64,000 nt of DNA, from positions 1-64,000 of the forward strand of contig JBQCHF010000184.1 in assembly GCA_051954955.1 (NCBI GenBank), given 5' to 3'. The notes below the pieces were generated by a model. It was not told the DNA's origin. It ran no database searches and saw only the letters and a program-made list of their open reading frames with translations. This DNA is from JBQCHF01 sp051954955 (GTDB lineage: Bacteria; Actinomycetota; Actinomycetes; Motilibacterales; Motilibacteraceae). Positions within the stretch are counted from its first letter, which is position 1. Each line of letters begins with the position of its first letter. A program made the position numbers and the translations under genes. This document shows, piece by piece, positions 15,818-24,142 of the stretch.

Positions 15818-16800
15818 TGCCCAGCATCGGATCCACCGACGCCCAGACCGCGGCCGTGCCCGTGGCGGAGGCCCCCCGCCCCGCCAACGTCTCCCCAGCG
15901 GGCCGAGGCTCCCACGACGAGCGGCTCGCCCGCAGCGAGCGCGGCCAGTCGTGGCTGCGGCGGTACGGCAAGCGCGTTCTCGGCTACGCGGTGCTGGTGC
16001 TGTTCGCGCTCATATACCTCGGGCCCTTCGTCATCCAGCTGGTCACGTCGTTCAAGACCGACCCGGACGCCACCAACCACCCGCTGTCCCTGCTGCCCAA
16101 CCCGTTCACGCTCGCCGCATGGAAGACGATCTTCGGTGTGACCGACACCGGCGTGGAGGTCCCGTTCTGGCGCTGGCTGGGCAACAGCGTCCTGGTCACC
16201 CTCTGCATCACTGCGGGAAGGGTCTTCCTGGACTCCTTGGCCGGCTACGCGCTGGCCCGGCTGGAGTTCCCCGGCCGCAAGGCCGTGTTCGCCGGCATCA
16301 TCGCGGTGCTGGCCGTTCCCGGCGTGGTCATCCTGGTGCCGAAGTTCCTCGTGCTGAACCAGCTCGGTCTCTTCGACAACTACGGAGGCATGATCCTCCC
16401 GCTGGTCGCCGACGCCGCCGGCATCTTCCTCATGAAGCAGTTCTTCGAAGCCATCCCCCGCGAGATGGAGGAGGCCGCGCACATCGACGGCGCGGGCACG
16501 TTCCGCACCTACTGGTCGATCGTGCTGCCGCTGGCCCGGCCAGGTCTGATCACCCTGACGATCCTCTCCTTCCAGGGCTCGTGGAACGAGTTCACCCACT
16601 TCCTGGTCGCGACCAGCAGCCCGAAGTACGAGACCTTGACCCTCGGCCTGGCCAGGTTCCAGGGCGGGCTCGGGTCGGGCAACCAGTTCCCGATCACCAT
16701 GGGCGCGGCCCTGCTGGCCACCATCCCTGTCGCGATCGTCTTCTTCGTCTTCCAGCGCCGGTTCGTCCAGGGGCAGGTCTCCGCGGGCGTGAAGGGCTGA
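15817..16800 (+). CDS. Sugar ABC transporter permease, MalG-like (importer 1)
   Basis: A 327-aa membrane protein of the MalG/UgpE class. The GTG start shares its G with the end of the upstream TAG, with GGAGG a few bases before. After a 45-residue hydrophilic N-terminus come the first helix (VLGYAVLVLFALIYLGPFV), four to five more helices and the EAA loop near residue 220 (EEAAHIDGAGTF then IVLPLARPG). It forms the import channel with the upstream permease. The usual C-terminal end VQGQVSAGVKG is complete. It is followed by a wax-ester-synthase-like gene rather than an ATPase. Confidence 0.92.
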   Translation: MPSIGSTDAQTAAVPVAEAPRPANVSPAGRGSHDERLARSERGQSWLRRYGKRVLGYAVLVLFALIYLGPFVIQLVTSFKTDPDATNHPLSLLPNPFTLAAWKTIFGVTDTGVEVPFWRWLGNSVLVTLCITAGRVFLDSLAGYALARLEFPGRKAVFAGIIAVLAVPGVVILVPKFLVLNQLGLFDNYGGMILPLVADAAGIFLMKQFFEAIPREMEEAAHIDGAGTFRTYWSIVLPLARPGLITLTILSFQGSWNEFTHFLVATSSPKYETLTLGLARFQGGLGSGNQFPITMGAALLATIPVAIVFFVFQRRFVQGQVSAGVKG

Positions 16801-16902
16801 GCCGCGGCCCGGCGTGGACCGGCGGTGGGACCTTCGCACCTGCTGCCCGCGCCCGGGCCCGCCTAGGTTCGGCTCGCAGGCGGTGGGCGCCGGAGGCGGA
16901 GC

Positions 16903-18270
16903 ATGGGCGCAGATTCGGAGCGGACCTCGCGCGACGGTCGGCTGTCCTACGAGGACACCGCGTGGTGGCGGATGAGCCGGCCGAGCAACGTCATGGTGGT
17001 CGACTCGCTGCTCTTCCTCGACGGCGCGGTCGAACCGGCCACGATCGAGACGGTGGTCCGCGAACGCCTGCTCGCCCGCTGGCCGGTGTTCTCCTGCCGG
17101 CCGGTGGCCGCAGCGCTGCCGCTGCGGCAGCACCGCTGGGTGCCCGACCGCGACTTCGCCCTGTCCCGCCACCTCGACGTCGTCGACCTGCCCTTGCCGG
17201 GCGATGACGAGGTCCTGAGCGACCTCGTCTCCGAGCGGATGTCGGAGTCGCTGCCCGAGGACCGCCCGCCCTGGCGGATCACGCTCTACCGGGGGTACGG
17301 CGCCGGCAGCGCCCTGCACGTACGCGTCGCCCACGCTGCGGCCGACGGCTCGGCACAGGTCCAGGTCCTGCTCTCCATGACCGACCCGCTCGAGCCGGCC
17401 GTGCGTCCGGCCGTCCCGGCACCCCGGCCGGCCACCGGTCACCGCGACCGGGGCCGCCGCCCGCTGCCGGCCCTGCCGGCCGCCGTCGGCGCTGTGACGG
17501 CCGCACCGGCGTGGGTCCGCGCGGCGGCGAAGCTGCTGCTCACGCCGCCGGACTCCGGGACCGTCCTGCACGCCCGCTGCGGTCGGGTCAAGCGCGTGGC
17601 GTGGACGCGGCCGCTGTCCCTGCCCGAGGTCAGGGCGCTCGCGCACGAGAACGGCGCGACGGTCAATGACGTCCTCCTCGGAGCCCTCGCCGGCGGACTG
17701 CGCCGCTACCTGCTCGAGCGCGACGGCGGGCTGCGGGACGTGCGCACCATGGTGCCGGTGGACCTGCGCGGCGCTCCGCCCGTCCCGGGGGAGGCGCTGG
17801 GCAACCGCTTCGGCCTGGTCTACCTGGACCTGCCGGTGCTCGAGGAGGACCCCCGGGCACGTCTGGTCGAGGTGCACCGCCGGATGGAGAGGATCAAGGG
17901 CACGCCGGAGGCGCCGCTGTCGGCGATGGTGCTGTCCGCGATGGGGGCCGCCGGCCCCCTCGGCGACCGCGTCGTGGTGGCGACGTTCTCACCGAAGGCC
18001 TCCGCCGTGGTCACCGACGTCATCGGCCCGGCGCAGCCTCTGGCGCTCGCCGGGGTCCCGCTGCGCCACCTGGTCGCCTGGGTGCCGCGGGCGGGCGACA
18101 TCCCTCTCGGGGTGAGCTTCGTGAGCATGCGCGGCGAGCTGGTCGTGGGGCTGGCCACCGACGCGCGCGTGGTCCCCGACCCGACGCGCCTGCTCGACGC
18201 GGTCGTGGCCGAGCTCGCGGTGCTGGCCCCGACGACCTCCCTCGCGAACCTGGAGCCGCGCCCACGGTGA
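16903..18270 (+). CDS. Wax ester synthase/diacylglycerol acyltransferase family protein
   Basis: A 455-aa protein of the WS/DGAT (Tgs) family, near the usual 450-470 aa. The N-terminal acyltransferase domain starts with the typical MSRPSNVMVVDSLLFLDG. The active-site motif normally written HHxxxDG here reads AHAAADG at residues 143-149: the catalytic second His and the DG are kept, but the first His is Ala. GNRFGLVYLDLP and the C-terminal DUF1298 half (VVTDVIGPAQPLALAGVPLR, GVSFVSMRGELVVGLATD) are present. It transfers acyl groups from acyl-CoA to an alcohol or diacylglycerol for storage lipid. GGAGG precedes the ATG. Confidence 0.85.
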   Translation: MGADSERTSRDGRLSYEDTAWWRMSRPSNVMVVDSLLFLDGAVEPATIETVVRERLLARWPVFSCRPVAAALPLRQHRWVPDRDFALSRHLDVVDLPLPGDDEVLSDLVSERMSESLPEDRPPWRITLYRGYGAGSALHVRVAHAAADGSAQVQVLLSMTDPLEPAVRPAVPAPRPATGHRDRGRRPLPALPAAVGAVTAAPAWVRAAAKLLLTPPDSGTVLHARCGRVKRVAWTRPLSLPEVRALAHENGATVNDVLLGALAGGLRRYLLERDGGLRDVRTMVPVDLRGAPPVPGEALGNRFGLVYLDLPVLEEDPRARLVEVHRRMERIKGTPEAPLSAMVLSAMGAAGPLGDRVVVATFSPKASAVVTDVIGPAQPLALAGVPLRHLVAWVPRAGDIPLGVSFVSMRGELVVGLATDARVVPDPTRLLDAVVAELAVLAPTTSLANLEPRPR

Positions 18271-18419
18271 CGCGGATCGACGCGCGGCGCCCTCTGCATG
18301 ACGCTCGCGTGACGGCGGCGTGACGAGCGCGGGACATTCGTCCCGCATCGGCGCCGCCTTGAGCGCCGTGACCGCATCGTTATCGATCGACTCGCGCGCA
18401 ATGGTTGCCAGCGCGTTGC

Positions 18420-18431
18420 GTAAACGTTTAC
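18420..18431. promoter_or_regulatory. LacI-type operator, perfect 12-bp palindrome
   Basis: GTAAACGTTTAC is a perfect palindrome with central CG, 61 bp upstream of the binding-protein start. It overlaps a possible promoter: TTGCCA at 18405-18410, then 17 bp, then TTACAT at 18428-18433. A repressor bound here would block transcription. The LacI regulator at the end of this cluster (22111-23130) is the natural candidate. Confidence 0.7.
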
Positions 18432-18491
18432 ATGCGGTTAGCCAGGTGCGACCACGGCGGTCGCCCGGTCCAGACCCAGGAAGGAGAGCCC

Positions 18492-19874
18492 ATGGCTCTT
18501 CGCGGAGCGGCGAAGCGCACGGTGGCGCTCGCCGGCGTCGCCAGCCTCGCGCTGGTCGTCACCGCATGCGGTGGCAGCAGCAGCGGTGGTGGTGGCGGCG
18601 GCACGGGGGCTCAGGCCTCGAGCATCAACTGCGACGCCTACAAGGCGTTCGGCGACATCAAGGGCAAGACGATCTCGGTCTACACCTCGATCGTGGCCCC
18701 GGAGGACCAGTCGCAGCGCGACTCCTACAAGCCGTTCGAGGACTGCACGGGCGCCAAGGTCCAGTACAACGGCGACAAGGCGTTCGAGGCGCAGCTGCCC
18801 ATCCGCGTCGCCGCGGGCAACCCCCCGGACATCGCCTTCATCCCGCAGCCCGGCCTGCTGCAGACCCTCGCGGCCACCGGCAAGATGAAGCCGGCGCCCA
18901 AGGAGGTCGAGGCCAACGTCGACAAGTACTTCAGCAAGGACTGGAAGACCTACGGCACGGCCAACGGCACGTTCTACGCCGCACCGCTCGGGGCCAACGT
19001 CAAGTCCTTCGTCTGGTACTCGCCGAAGACGTTCAAGGACAAGGGCTACAAGATCCCGCAGACGTGGGACGAGATGCTCGCCCTCTCGGACAAGATCGCC
19101 GCGGACGACCCCAGCGCCAAGCCGTGGTGCGTGGGCTTCGGCTCCGGTGACGCCACGGGCTGGCCCGGCACCGACTGGATGGAGGACGTGATGCTCCGCC
19201 TCCAGGGGCCGGACGTCTACGACCAGTGGGTGAACCACAAGATCCCGTTCAACGACCCCAAGGTCGAGGCCGTCCTGCAGAAGGTCGGCCAGATCATCAA
19301 GAACCCGAAGTACGTCAACGGCGGCTTCGGTGACGTCAAGAGCATCGCGACCACCACGTTCCAGGACGCCGGTCAGCCGATCCTCACCGGTGGCTGCTAC
19401 ATGCACCGCCAGGCCTCGTTCTACGCGGCCAACTGGCCCAAGGGCACCAAGGTGGCCGAGGACGGCGACGTCTTCGCGTTCTACCTGCCGCCGATCGACC
19501 CGTCCAAGGGCAAGCCGGTCGAGGGTGGTGGCGAGTTCGTGGCCGCCTTCGCCGACCGTCCCGAGGTGAAGGCGTTCCAGACCTACCTCTCCTCCCCGGA
19601 CTGGGCCAACGCCAAGGCCAAGGCCACCCCGCAGGGCGGCTGGGTCAGCGCCAACAAGGGCCTGGACATCAAGAACCTGACCAGCCCGATCGACCAGCTC
19701 AGCGCCAAGATCCTGCAGGACCCGGCCACCGTGTTCCGCTTCGACGGCTCGGACGCCATGCCGGGTGCCGTGGGTGCCGGCACGTTCTGGAAGGGCATCA
19801 CCGACTGGATCATCGGGAACAAGACCGACCAGCAGTTCCTCGACTACGTCGAGCAGAGCTGGCCGAAGTCCTGA
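18492..19874 (+). CDS. Alpha-glucoside-type ABC substrate-binding lipoprotein (importer 2)
   Basis: A 460-aa solute-binding lipoprotein; lipobox VTAC with Cys at residue 26, then a Gly/Ser linker. The segments AGNPPDIAFIPQPGLLQTLA, GFGSGDATGWPGTDWMEDVML and FQDAGQPILTGGCYMHRQ resemble the AglE-type binding proteins of alpha-glucoside importers, though this rests on recalled family patterns. AAGGAG lies upstream of the ATG at 18492. It delivers sugar to the two permeases at 20095 and 21054. A strong hairpin lies between this gene and the permeases. Expression is probably controlled by the operator at 18420. Confidence 0.9.
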   Translation: MALRGAAKRTVALAGVASLALVVTACGGSSSGGGGGGTGAQASSINCDAYKAFGDIKGKTISVYTSIVAPEDQSQRDSYKPFEDCTGAKVQYNGDKAFEAQLPIRVAAGNPPDIAFIPQPGLLQTLAATGKMKPAPKEVEANVDKYFSKDWKTYGTANGTFYAAPLGANVKSFVWYSPKTFKDKGYKIPQTWDEMLALSDKIAADDPSAKPWCVGFGSGDATGWPGTDWMEDVMLRLQGPDVYDQWVNHKIPFNDPKVEAVLQKVGQIIKNPKYVNGGFGDVKSIATTTFQDAGQPILTGGCYMHRQASFYAANWPKGTKVAEDGDVFAFYLPPIDPSKGKPVEGGGEFVAAFADRPEVKAFQTYLSSPDWANAKAKATPQGGWVSANKGLDIKNLTSPIDQLSAKILQDPATVFRFDGSDAMPGAVGAGTFWKGITDWIIGNKTDQQFLDYVEQSWPKS

Positions 19875-19907
19875 CTTCCTGACCTGATTCCTGCCGTGAT
19901 AGCTGCA

Positions 19908-19944
19908 CCGTCGCCGGCCGGCCCTCCTGGTCGGCCGGCGACGG
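19908..19944 (+). other. Strong intercistronic stem-loop after binding protein
   Basis: CCGTCGCCGGCCG (19908-19920) and CGGCCGGCGACGG (19932-19944) form a perfect 13-bp stem with an 11-nt loop, between the binding-protein gene and the permease genes. The position matches that of the hairpin at 14646 in importer 1. It likely raises binding-protein yield over permease yield, by partial termination or by protecting the upstream message. Confidence 0.7.
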
Positions 19945-20094
19945 GCACCAGCCCCCGCGCCCGCCGGTGACCGTCCCTCGGGATCTGGCCCCGGCGGGCG
20001 CGGGAAGGACCCGGCGCGGTGTGCCAACCGGACATTGCGTTCCCCGCACGACCCGGGGCGCCGCCGCTCCTTCCTCTCCAGGCGAAGGGGACCC

Positions 20095-21057
20095 ATGTCC
20101 ACCGCTGAGAAGTTCGGCCAGATGTTCCTCGCCATCGCGATCTTCGCGGTGGTCTTCGTCGGCATCCTCGTCATCGCCGGCCGTGTGCGCGGTCGCTCCG
20201 CAGACTCCGTCCAGGCGGCGTCCTTCGTCGGGCCCTCGCTCCTCCTGCTCGCCGTCGGCCTGATCTACCCGGCGCTGCGCACCCTGCTCGAGTCCTTCAA
20301 GGACGCGCAGGGCAAGAGCTTCGTGGGCTTCGACAACTACACCCACATCTTCACCAGCGGCGATCTGCAGATCGTGCTGCGCAACACGATCCTGTGGGTG
20401 CTCGTCGTGCCCTTCCTCTCCACCGCCATCGGCCTGCTCTACGCGGTGCTGGTGGACCGGGTGCGCGGCGAGGCGGTCGCGAAGGCCCTGGTGTTCCTGC
20501 CCATGGCCATCTCGTTCGTCGGCGCCTCGATCATCTGGAAGTTCGTCTACGACTTCCGGCCCGCCGGGCGCCCGCAGATCGGCCTGCTGAACGAGATCCT
20601 GACCAAGCTCGGGATCGACCCGTTCAACTTCATCCTCGAGGCGCCCTGGAACACCTTCTTCCTCATGATCGTGATGATCTGGATCCAGGCCGGCTTCGCG
20701 ATGACGGTGCTGTCCGCGGCCATCAAGGCGATCCCGGACGACATCGTGGAGGCCGCCCGGCTGGACGGCGTGGGCGGCATCAAGCTGTTCCGCTACGTGA
20801 CGCTGCCGACGATCCGCCCTGCGGTCGTCGTGGTCCTCACCACGATCGGCATCGCGACCCTGAAGGTGTTCGACATCGTGCGCACGATCACCGGCGGCCA
20901 GTTCAACACCAGCGTGGTGGCCAACGAGTTCTACAACCAGAGCTTCCGCTACAACAACAGCGGCCTGGGCGCGGCGCTCGCGGTGCTCCTGTTCATCCTG
21001 GTCGTCCCGATCGTCGTCTACAACGTGCGCCAGCTCCGGAAGGCGGATGCCCGATGA
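20095..21057 (+). CDS. Sugar ABC transporter permease (importer 2, first)
   Basis: A 320-aa membrane protein starting at ATG 20095 with AAGGGGA just upstream. An extra N-terminal helix (FLAIAIFAVVFVGILVIAGRV) precedes the usual permease core starting at FVGPSLLLLAVGLIYPALRTL. This resembles AglF-like permeases, which carry more helices than MalF-core proteins. The EAA loop is near residue 218 (VEAARLDGVGGI then VTLPTIRPA). It partners the next permease, whose ATG overlaps this stop in an ATGA. No ATPase gene is present in the cluster. Confidence 0.92.
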   Translation: MSTAEKFGQMFLAIAIFAVVFVGILVIAGRVRGRSADSVQAASFVGPSLLLLAVGLIYPALRTLLESFKDAQGKSFVGFDNYTHIFTSGDLQIVLRNTILWVLVVPFLSTAIGLLYAVLVDRVRGEAVAKALVFLPMAISFVGASIIWKFVYDFRPAGRPQIGLLNEILTKLGIDPFNFILEAPWNTFFLMIVMIWIQAGFAMTVLSAAIKAIPDDIVEAARLDGVGGIKLFRYVTLPTIRPAVVVVLTTIGIATLKVFDIVRTITGGQFNTSVVANEFYNQSFRYNNSGLGAALAVLLFILVVPIVVYNVRQLRKADAR

Positions 21058-21983
21058 GCACGTCCACCCCGAACGTCGTCGACACCCCGGTCACCGTCGA
21101 CGCGAAGAAGCCGCAGGCGCCGACCCGGGCCCGGACGGCCCGCAAGAGCCTGACGTCGCCGGTGGCCTCGCTGGTCGCCCTCGTCATCGCGGTGCTGTGG
21201 ACGACGCCCACCTTCGGCCTGCTCGTCACCAGCTTCCGCTCCCAGCTGGACATCACCCGCTCGGGCTGGTGGAACGTCTTCCAGAACCCGGCGTTCACCC
21301 TGGACAACTACAGGGAGGTGCTCGGCGGCAGCAGCAGCAACTCGATCAGCGGCTACTTCGTCAACTCGATCGTCATCACGATCCCGGCGGTGCTGCTGCC
21401 GATCCTGCTGGCGTCGCTGGCCGCCTACAGCTTCGCGTGGATGAAGTGGCGGGGACGGGACATCGTCTTCGTCGCCGTGTTCGCGCTGCAGATCGTGCCG
21501 CTGCAGGTCACGCTGCTCCCGCTGCTCTCGCTCTACGTCAACCAGCTGCACATCGCCGGCACCTACTGGTCGGTGTGGATCTCGCACACCATCTTCGCGC
21601 TCCCACTGGCCATCTTCCTTCTGCACAACTTCATGAAGGAGATCCCGGGCGAGCTGATGGAGGCGGCCCGGGTGGACGGCGCGGGGCACGTGCGGATCTT
21701 CTTCCAGGTGCTGCTCCCGCTCATCACTCCGGCGCTGGCCGCGTTCGGCATCTTCCAGTTCCTGTGGGTGTGGAACGACCTGCTCGTCGGCCTCACCTTC
21801 CTCAACAGCCCGGACCTGGCACCGCTCACCGTCGAGGTGTCGAACCTGTCCGGCACCCTCGGCAACGCCTGGTACCTGCTGTCCGCGGCGGCCTTCGTGT
21901 CGATCATCGTCCCGCTGGTGGTCTTCCTGGCCCTGCAGAAGTACTTCGTCCGCGGCCTGCTGGCCGGCGGTCTGAAGGGCTGA
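21054..21983 (+). CDS. Sugar ABC transporter permease (importer 2, second)
   Basis: A 309-aa MalG/AglG-type permease. The ATG lies in an ATGA overlap with the upstream stop, and GGAAGG lies upstream inside the first permease. A hydrophilic 35-residue N-terminus precedes the first helix (VASLVALVIAVLWTTPTFGLLV). The EAA loop is near residue 203 (MEAARVDGAGHV then VLLPLITPA). It ends with the usual YFVRGLLAGGLKG. Together with 20095-21057 it forms the channel of importer 2. Confidence 0.92.
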   Translation: MSTSTPNVVDTPVTVDAKKPQAPTRARTARKSLTSPVASLVALVIAVLWTTPTFGLLVTSFRSQLDITRSGWWNVFQNPAFTLDNYREVLGGSSSNSISGYFVNSIVITIPAVLLPILLASLAAYSFAWMKWRGRDIVFVAVFALQIVPLQVTLLPLLSLYVNQLHIAGTYWSVWISHTIFALPLAIFLLHNFMKEIPGELMEAARVDGAGHVRIFFQVLLPLITPALAAFGIFQFLWVWNDLLVGLTFLNSPDLAPLTVEVSNLSGTLGNAWYLLSAAAFVSIIVPLVVFLALQKYFVRGLLAGGLKG

Positions 21984-22000
21984 TCCCGCACCCATCCATC

Positions 22001-22037
22001 CCGGCCCGGCTCCCACCTGCGGTGGCGGCCGGGTCGG
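22001..22037 (+). terminator. Hairpin terminator after importer 2 permeases
   Basis: A 17-bp stem with one mismatch and three G-T pairs: CCGGCCCGGCTCCCACC (22001-22017) against GGTGGCGGCCGGGTCGG (22021-22037), loop TGC. It sits 18 bp after the permease stop and 73 bp before the LacI gene, so it may separate the regulator from the transport operon. Confidence 0.65.
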
Positions 22038-22110
22038 GGTCCCCGGCCACTCCCCTCTCCCCTCGCACCAGCACGCCCGTGGGCTCGCCGGCGTGCAGGA
22101 AGGCCGTGCC

Positions 22111-23130
22111 GTGACGAGCATCCGGGAGGTCGCCCAGACCGCGGGGGTCAGCGTCGCCACGGTGTCCCGCGCCCTGCGCGGACTCCCCCGGGTGTCCGAG
22201 GAGACCCGGGTGCGGGTGGAGCAGGCCGCGCGCGACCTGGGCTACGTCGCCTCGGCGAGCGCGGCCAGCCTGGCCAGCGGGCGCACCATGACCGTCGGCG
22301 CCATCGTCCCGTTCGTCACCCGGTGGTTCTTCGCCAACGTGGTGCAGGGCGCCGAGGAGGTGCTGCGCGGCGCCGGCTACGACCTGCTCCTCTACAACCT
22401 CGGCGGCGACGAGCTGCTGCGCCGTCGGGTGTTCTCCGGCCACCTGCTGGCCAAGCGGGTCGACGCGGTGCTGGTGCTCGGCTCGCTCCCGCTGGAGGCG
22501 GTGGAGCTGGCCTCGCTGCGCGGGCTGGGCGGGCCGCTCGCGGTCGTGGGATTCGCCGCACCCGGCTACGCCAGCGTCCGCATCGACGACGTCGAGGCCG
22601 CCCGCACCGCCACCCGGCACCTGCTCGGCCTCGGGCACCGCCGGATCGCCTTCATCACCGGCAGCCGGCACGACGAGCTGCACTTCACCACCCCGCGGGA
22701 CCGGCTCGAGGGCTACCGGCAGGCCATGGTCGCGGCCGGCGTGCCGGTGGCGCGGCAGGCGGTGGCGCACGGGGACTTCACGGTGGCCAGCGGCCAGGCG
22801 GCGGCCCGGCGGCTGCTCGCCCGGCCGGACCGGCCGACGGCGATCTTCGCCGCCTCCGACGAGATGGCCTTCGGCGTGCTCAGCACCGCCCGGGCCCAGG
22901 GGGTGCGGGTGCCGGAGGACCTGTCGGTCATCGGCATCGACGACCACGAGATGGCCGAGCTGTTCGAGCTGACCACGGTGGCCCAGCCCGTGCGCGAGCA
23001 GGGCCGGCTCGCGGCACGGCACCTCGTCCAGGCCCTGGCCAGCCCGCGCGGCGCGGTCGTGGACACCCCGCAGGTGGTGGTGCCGACCCAGCTGGTGGTG
23101 CGCGGGACCACCGCACCTCCCGGTTCCTGA
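22111..23130 (+). CDS. LacI-family transcriptional regulator (importer 2)
   Basis: A 339-aa regulator. The start is GTG 22111 with AGGAAGG 8 bp upstream; an in-frame GTG at 22093 lacks this spacing. Residues 1-55 form the helix-turn-helix and hinge (VTSIREVAQTAGVSVATVSR, LGYVASASAASLASG). The sensor domain has VGAIVPFVTRWFFANVVQGAEE, TRHLLGLGHRRIAFITG, AIFAASDEMAFGVL, LSVIGIDDHEMAELFELTTV and PTQLVVRGT. It is likely a repressor of the alpha-glucoside-type importer upstream, acting at the palindrome 18420-18431. Confidence 0.92.
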   Translation: MTSIREVAQTAGVSVATVSRALRGLPRVSEETRVRVEQAARDLGYVASASAASLASGRTMTVGAIVPFVTRWFFANVVQGAEEVLRGAGYDLLLYNLGGDELLRRRVFSGHLLAKRVDAVLVLGSLPLEAVELASLRGLGGPLAVVGFAAPGYASVRIDDVEAARTATRHLLGLGHRRIAFITGSRHDELHFTTPRDRLEGYRQAMVAAGVPVARQAVAHGDFTVASGQAAARRLLARPDRPTAIFAASDEMAFGVLSTARAQGVRVPEDLSVIGIDDHEMAELFELTTVAQPVREQGRLAARHLVQALASPRGAVVDTPQVVVPTQLVVRGTTAPPGS

Positions 23131-23186
23131 GGCTCAGGGGCCCCGACCGCCTTCTCGCGCTGGCGCCGGTGGGTCAGGATGGAGCC

Positions 23187-23480
23187 ATGGCGCGCAACGA
23201 CCGTCCGGACGACATCGACGCCCTGCTGGCCGAGGTCGAGCAGTCGCTCTCCGGCTCGCCGGCCCCGCAGCGCGGCAAGTCACCCGCCCGCCGCGAGGAG
23301 CCGGCCGCGTCCGGCGGCACGGTGAGCCGGGCGGTGGTGGCGGGCGCGGTGGCCGCCGTCGTCGTGTTCGTGCTGTTCGCCCTGCTGCCGTTCCTCGGCG
23401 CCACCAGCGGTGCCGCCGGCGCGTTCCTGGGGGCCGCGGTCACCGCCCTGGTGCTCGGCCTCCTGCACCGCCGACGCTGA
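23187..23480 (+). CDS. Small membrane protein, unknown
   Basis: A 97-aa protein starting at ATG 23187 with GGAG close by. The N-terminal 40 residues are hydrophilic and disordered (DDIDALLAEVEQSLSG, then a Pro/Lys/Arg-rich part). Two predicted transmembrane helices follow (AVVAGAVAAVVVFVLFALLPFLG and GAAVTALVLGLL), with a short Arg tail. No family was recognised. Small proteins of this layout with an N-terminal acidic motif are common in actinobacteria and often uncharacterised. It stands alone between the LacI gene and the DUF2203 gene. Confidence 0.65.
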   Translation: MARNDRPDDIDALLAEVEQSLSGSPAPQRGKSPARREEPAASGGTVSRAVVAGAVAAVVVFVLFALLPFLGATSGAAGAFLGAAVTALVLGLLHRRR

Positions 23481-23558
23481 GCGGACCTGCCCGCCCCGGA
23501 GGGCGAGTGGGACGGGACGGCGGCGGGCACAGGTCCGGACGTGGCAGGGTTCTCCTCC

Positions 23559-23921
23559 GTGGGTCTGTTCACCGTGGCCGAGGCGCGCGCCGAGCTGGTC
23601 GAGCTCATGCCGGTCCTCGAGCAGATCGTCGCGCTGCGCGCGGACGCCACCGAGCTGTCCGCGGCGCTGAACGGCGGACCGAGCACGACGCTCGGCGGGC
23701 GCCCGGAGCTGAAGTTCGCCCAGGCCCGCCTGGACGAGCTGCTCGCCGAGGTGCAGGCCACCGGCGCCGAGCTCAAGGGCATCGCCCCGCTGCTGGTGGA
23801 CTTCCCCAGCGAGCTCGACGGCCATCCGGTCGACCTGTGCTGGCTCGAGGGCGACGAGGACCTGTGCTGGTACCACCGCACCGACCTCGGCTTCGCCGGC
23901 CGCCGCCGGCTGCCTGACTAG
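23559..23921 (+). CDS. DUF2203 family protein
   Basis: A 120-aa cytoplasmic protein. It has the DUF2203 layout: LFTVAEARAELVELMPVL at the start, a long coiled helix, then the conserved C-terminal block DFPSELDGHPVDLCW, a Trp-Tyr-His segment and GFAGRR. GTG at 23559 places LFTV at the family's usual N-terminal position; GTG at 23541 is an alternative that adds six residues. Function is unknown. A 90-bp palindromic element fills the gap to the convergent methyltransferase gene. Confidence 0.8.
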   Translation: MGLFTVAEARAELVELMPVLEQIVALRADATELSAALNGGPSTTLGGRPELKFAQARLDELLAEVQATGAELKGIAPLLVDFPSELDGHPVDLCWLEGDEDLCWYHRTDLGFAGRRRLPD

Positions 23922-23977
23922 CCCGTCGCCCGGTCGCCCGGTCGCCGACGCACGCCGCTGCGCCCCACGCCCCGGTG

Positions 23978-24067
23978 GGAACGATCACGGCCCCGTGATC
24001 CTTGCTCGCCCACCGAGACGAATTCTCCTGGGTGGGCGAGTCATGACCACGGTCCCGTGATCGTTCC
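23978..24067. repeat. 90-bp palindromic repeat, copy A
   Basis: A three-part palindrome. Outer arms GGAACGATCACGG (23978-23990) and CCGTGATCGTTCC (24055-24067) match perfectly. The inner arms CTCGCCCACC (24005-24014) and GGTGGGCGAG (24031-24040) are also perfect, around a 16-nt loop containing GAGACGAATTCTC. The left flank is itself a small palindrome, GATCACGG-CC-CCGTGATC. It is nearly identical in length and sequence to the element at 35156-35245. It lies between convergent genes and probably acts as a bidirectional terminator or is a dispersed palindromic repeat. Confidence 0.85.
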
Positions 24068-24142
24068 GGGCCCGGCCCAGGGGTGTCCGGGTGTCCTGAC
24101 AGCCGAGCCGAGGACAGTCGGTCCCCAGCTACCGCCCCGCAC

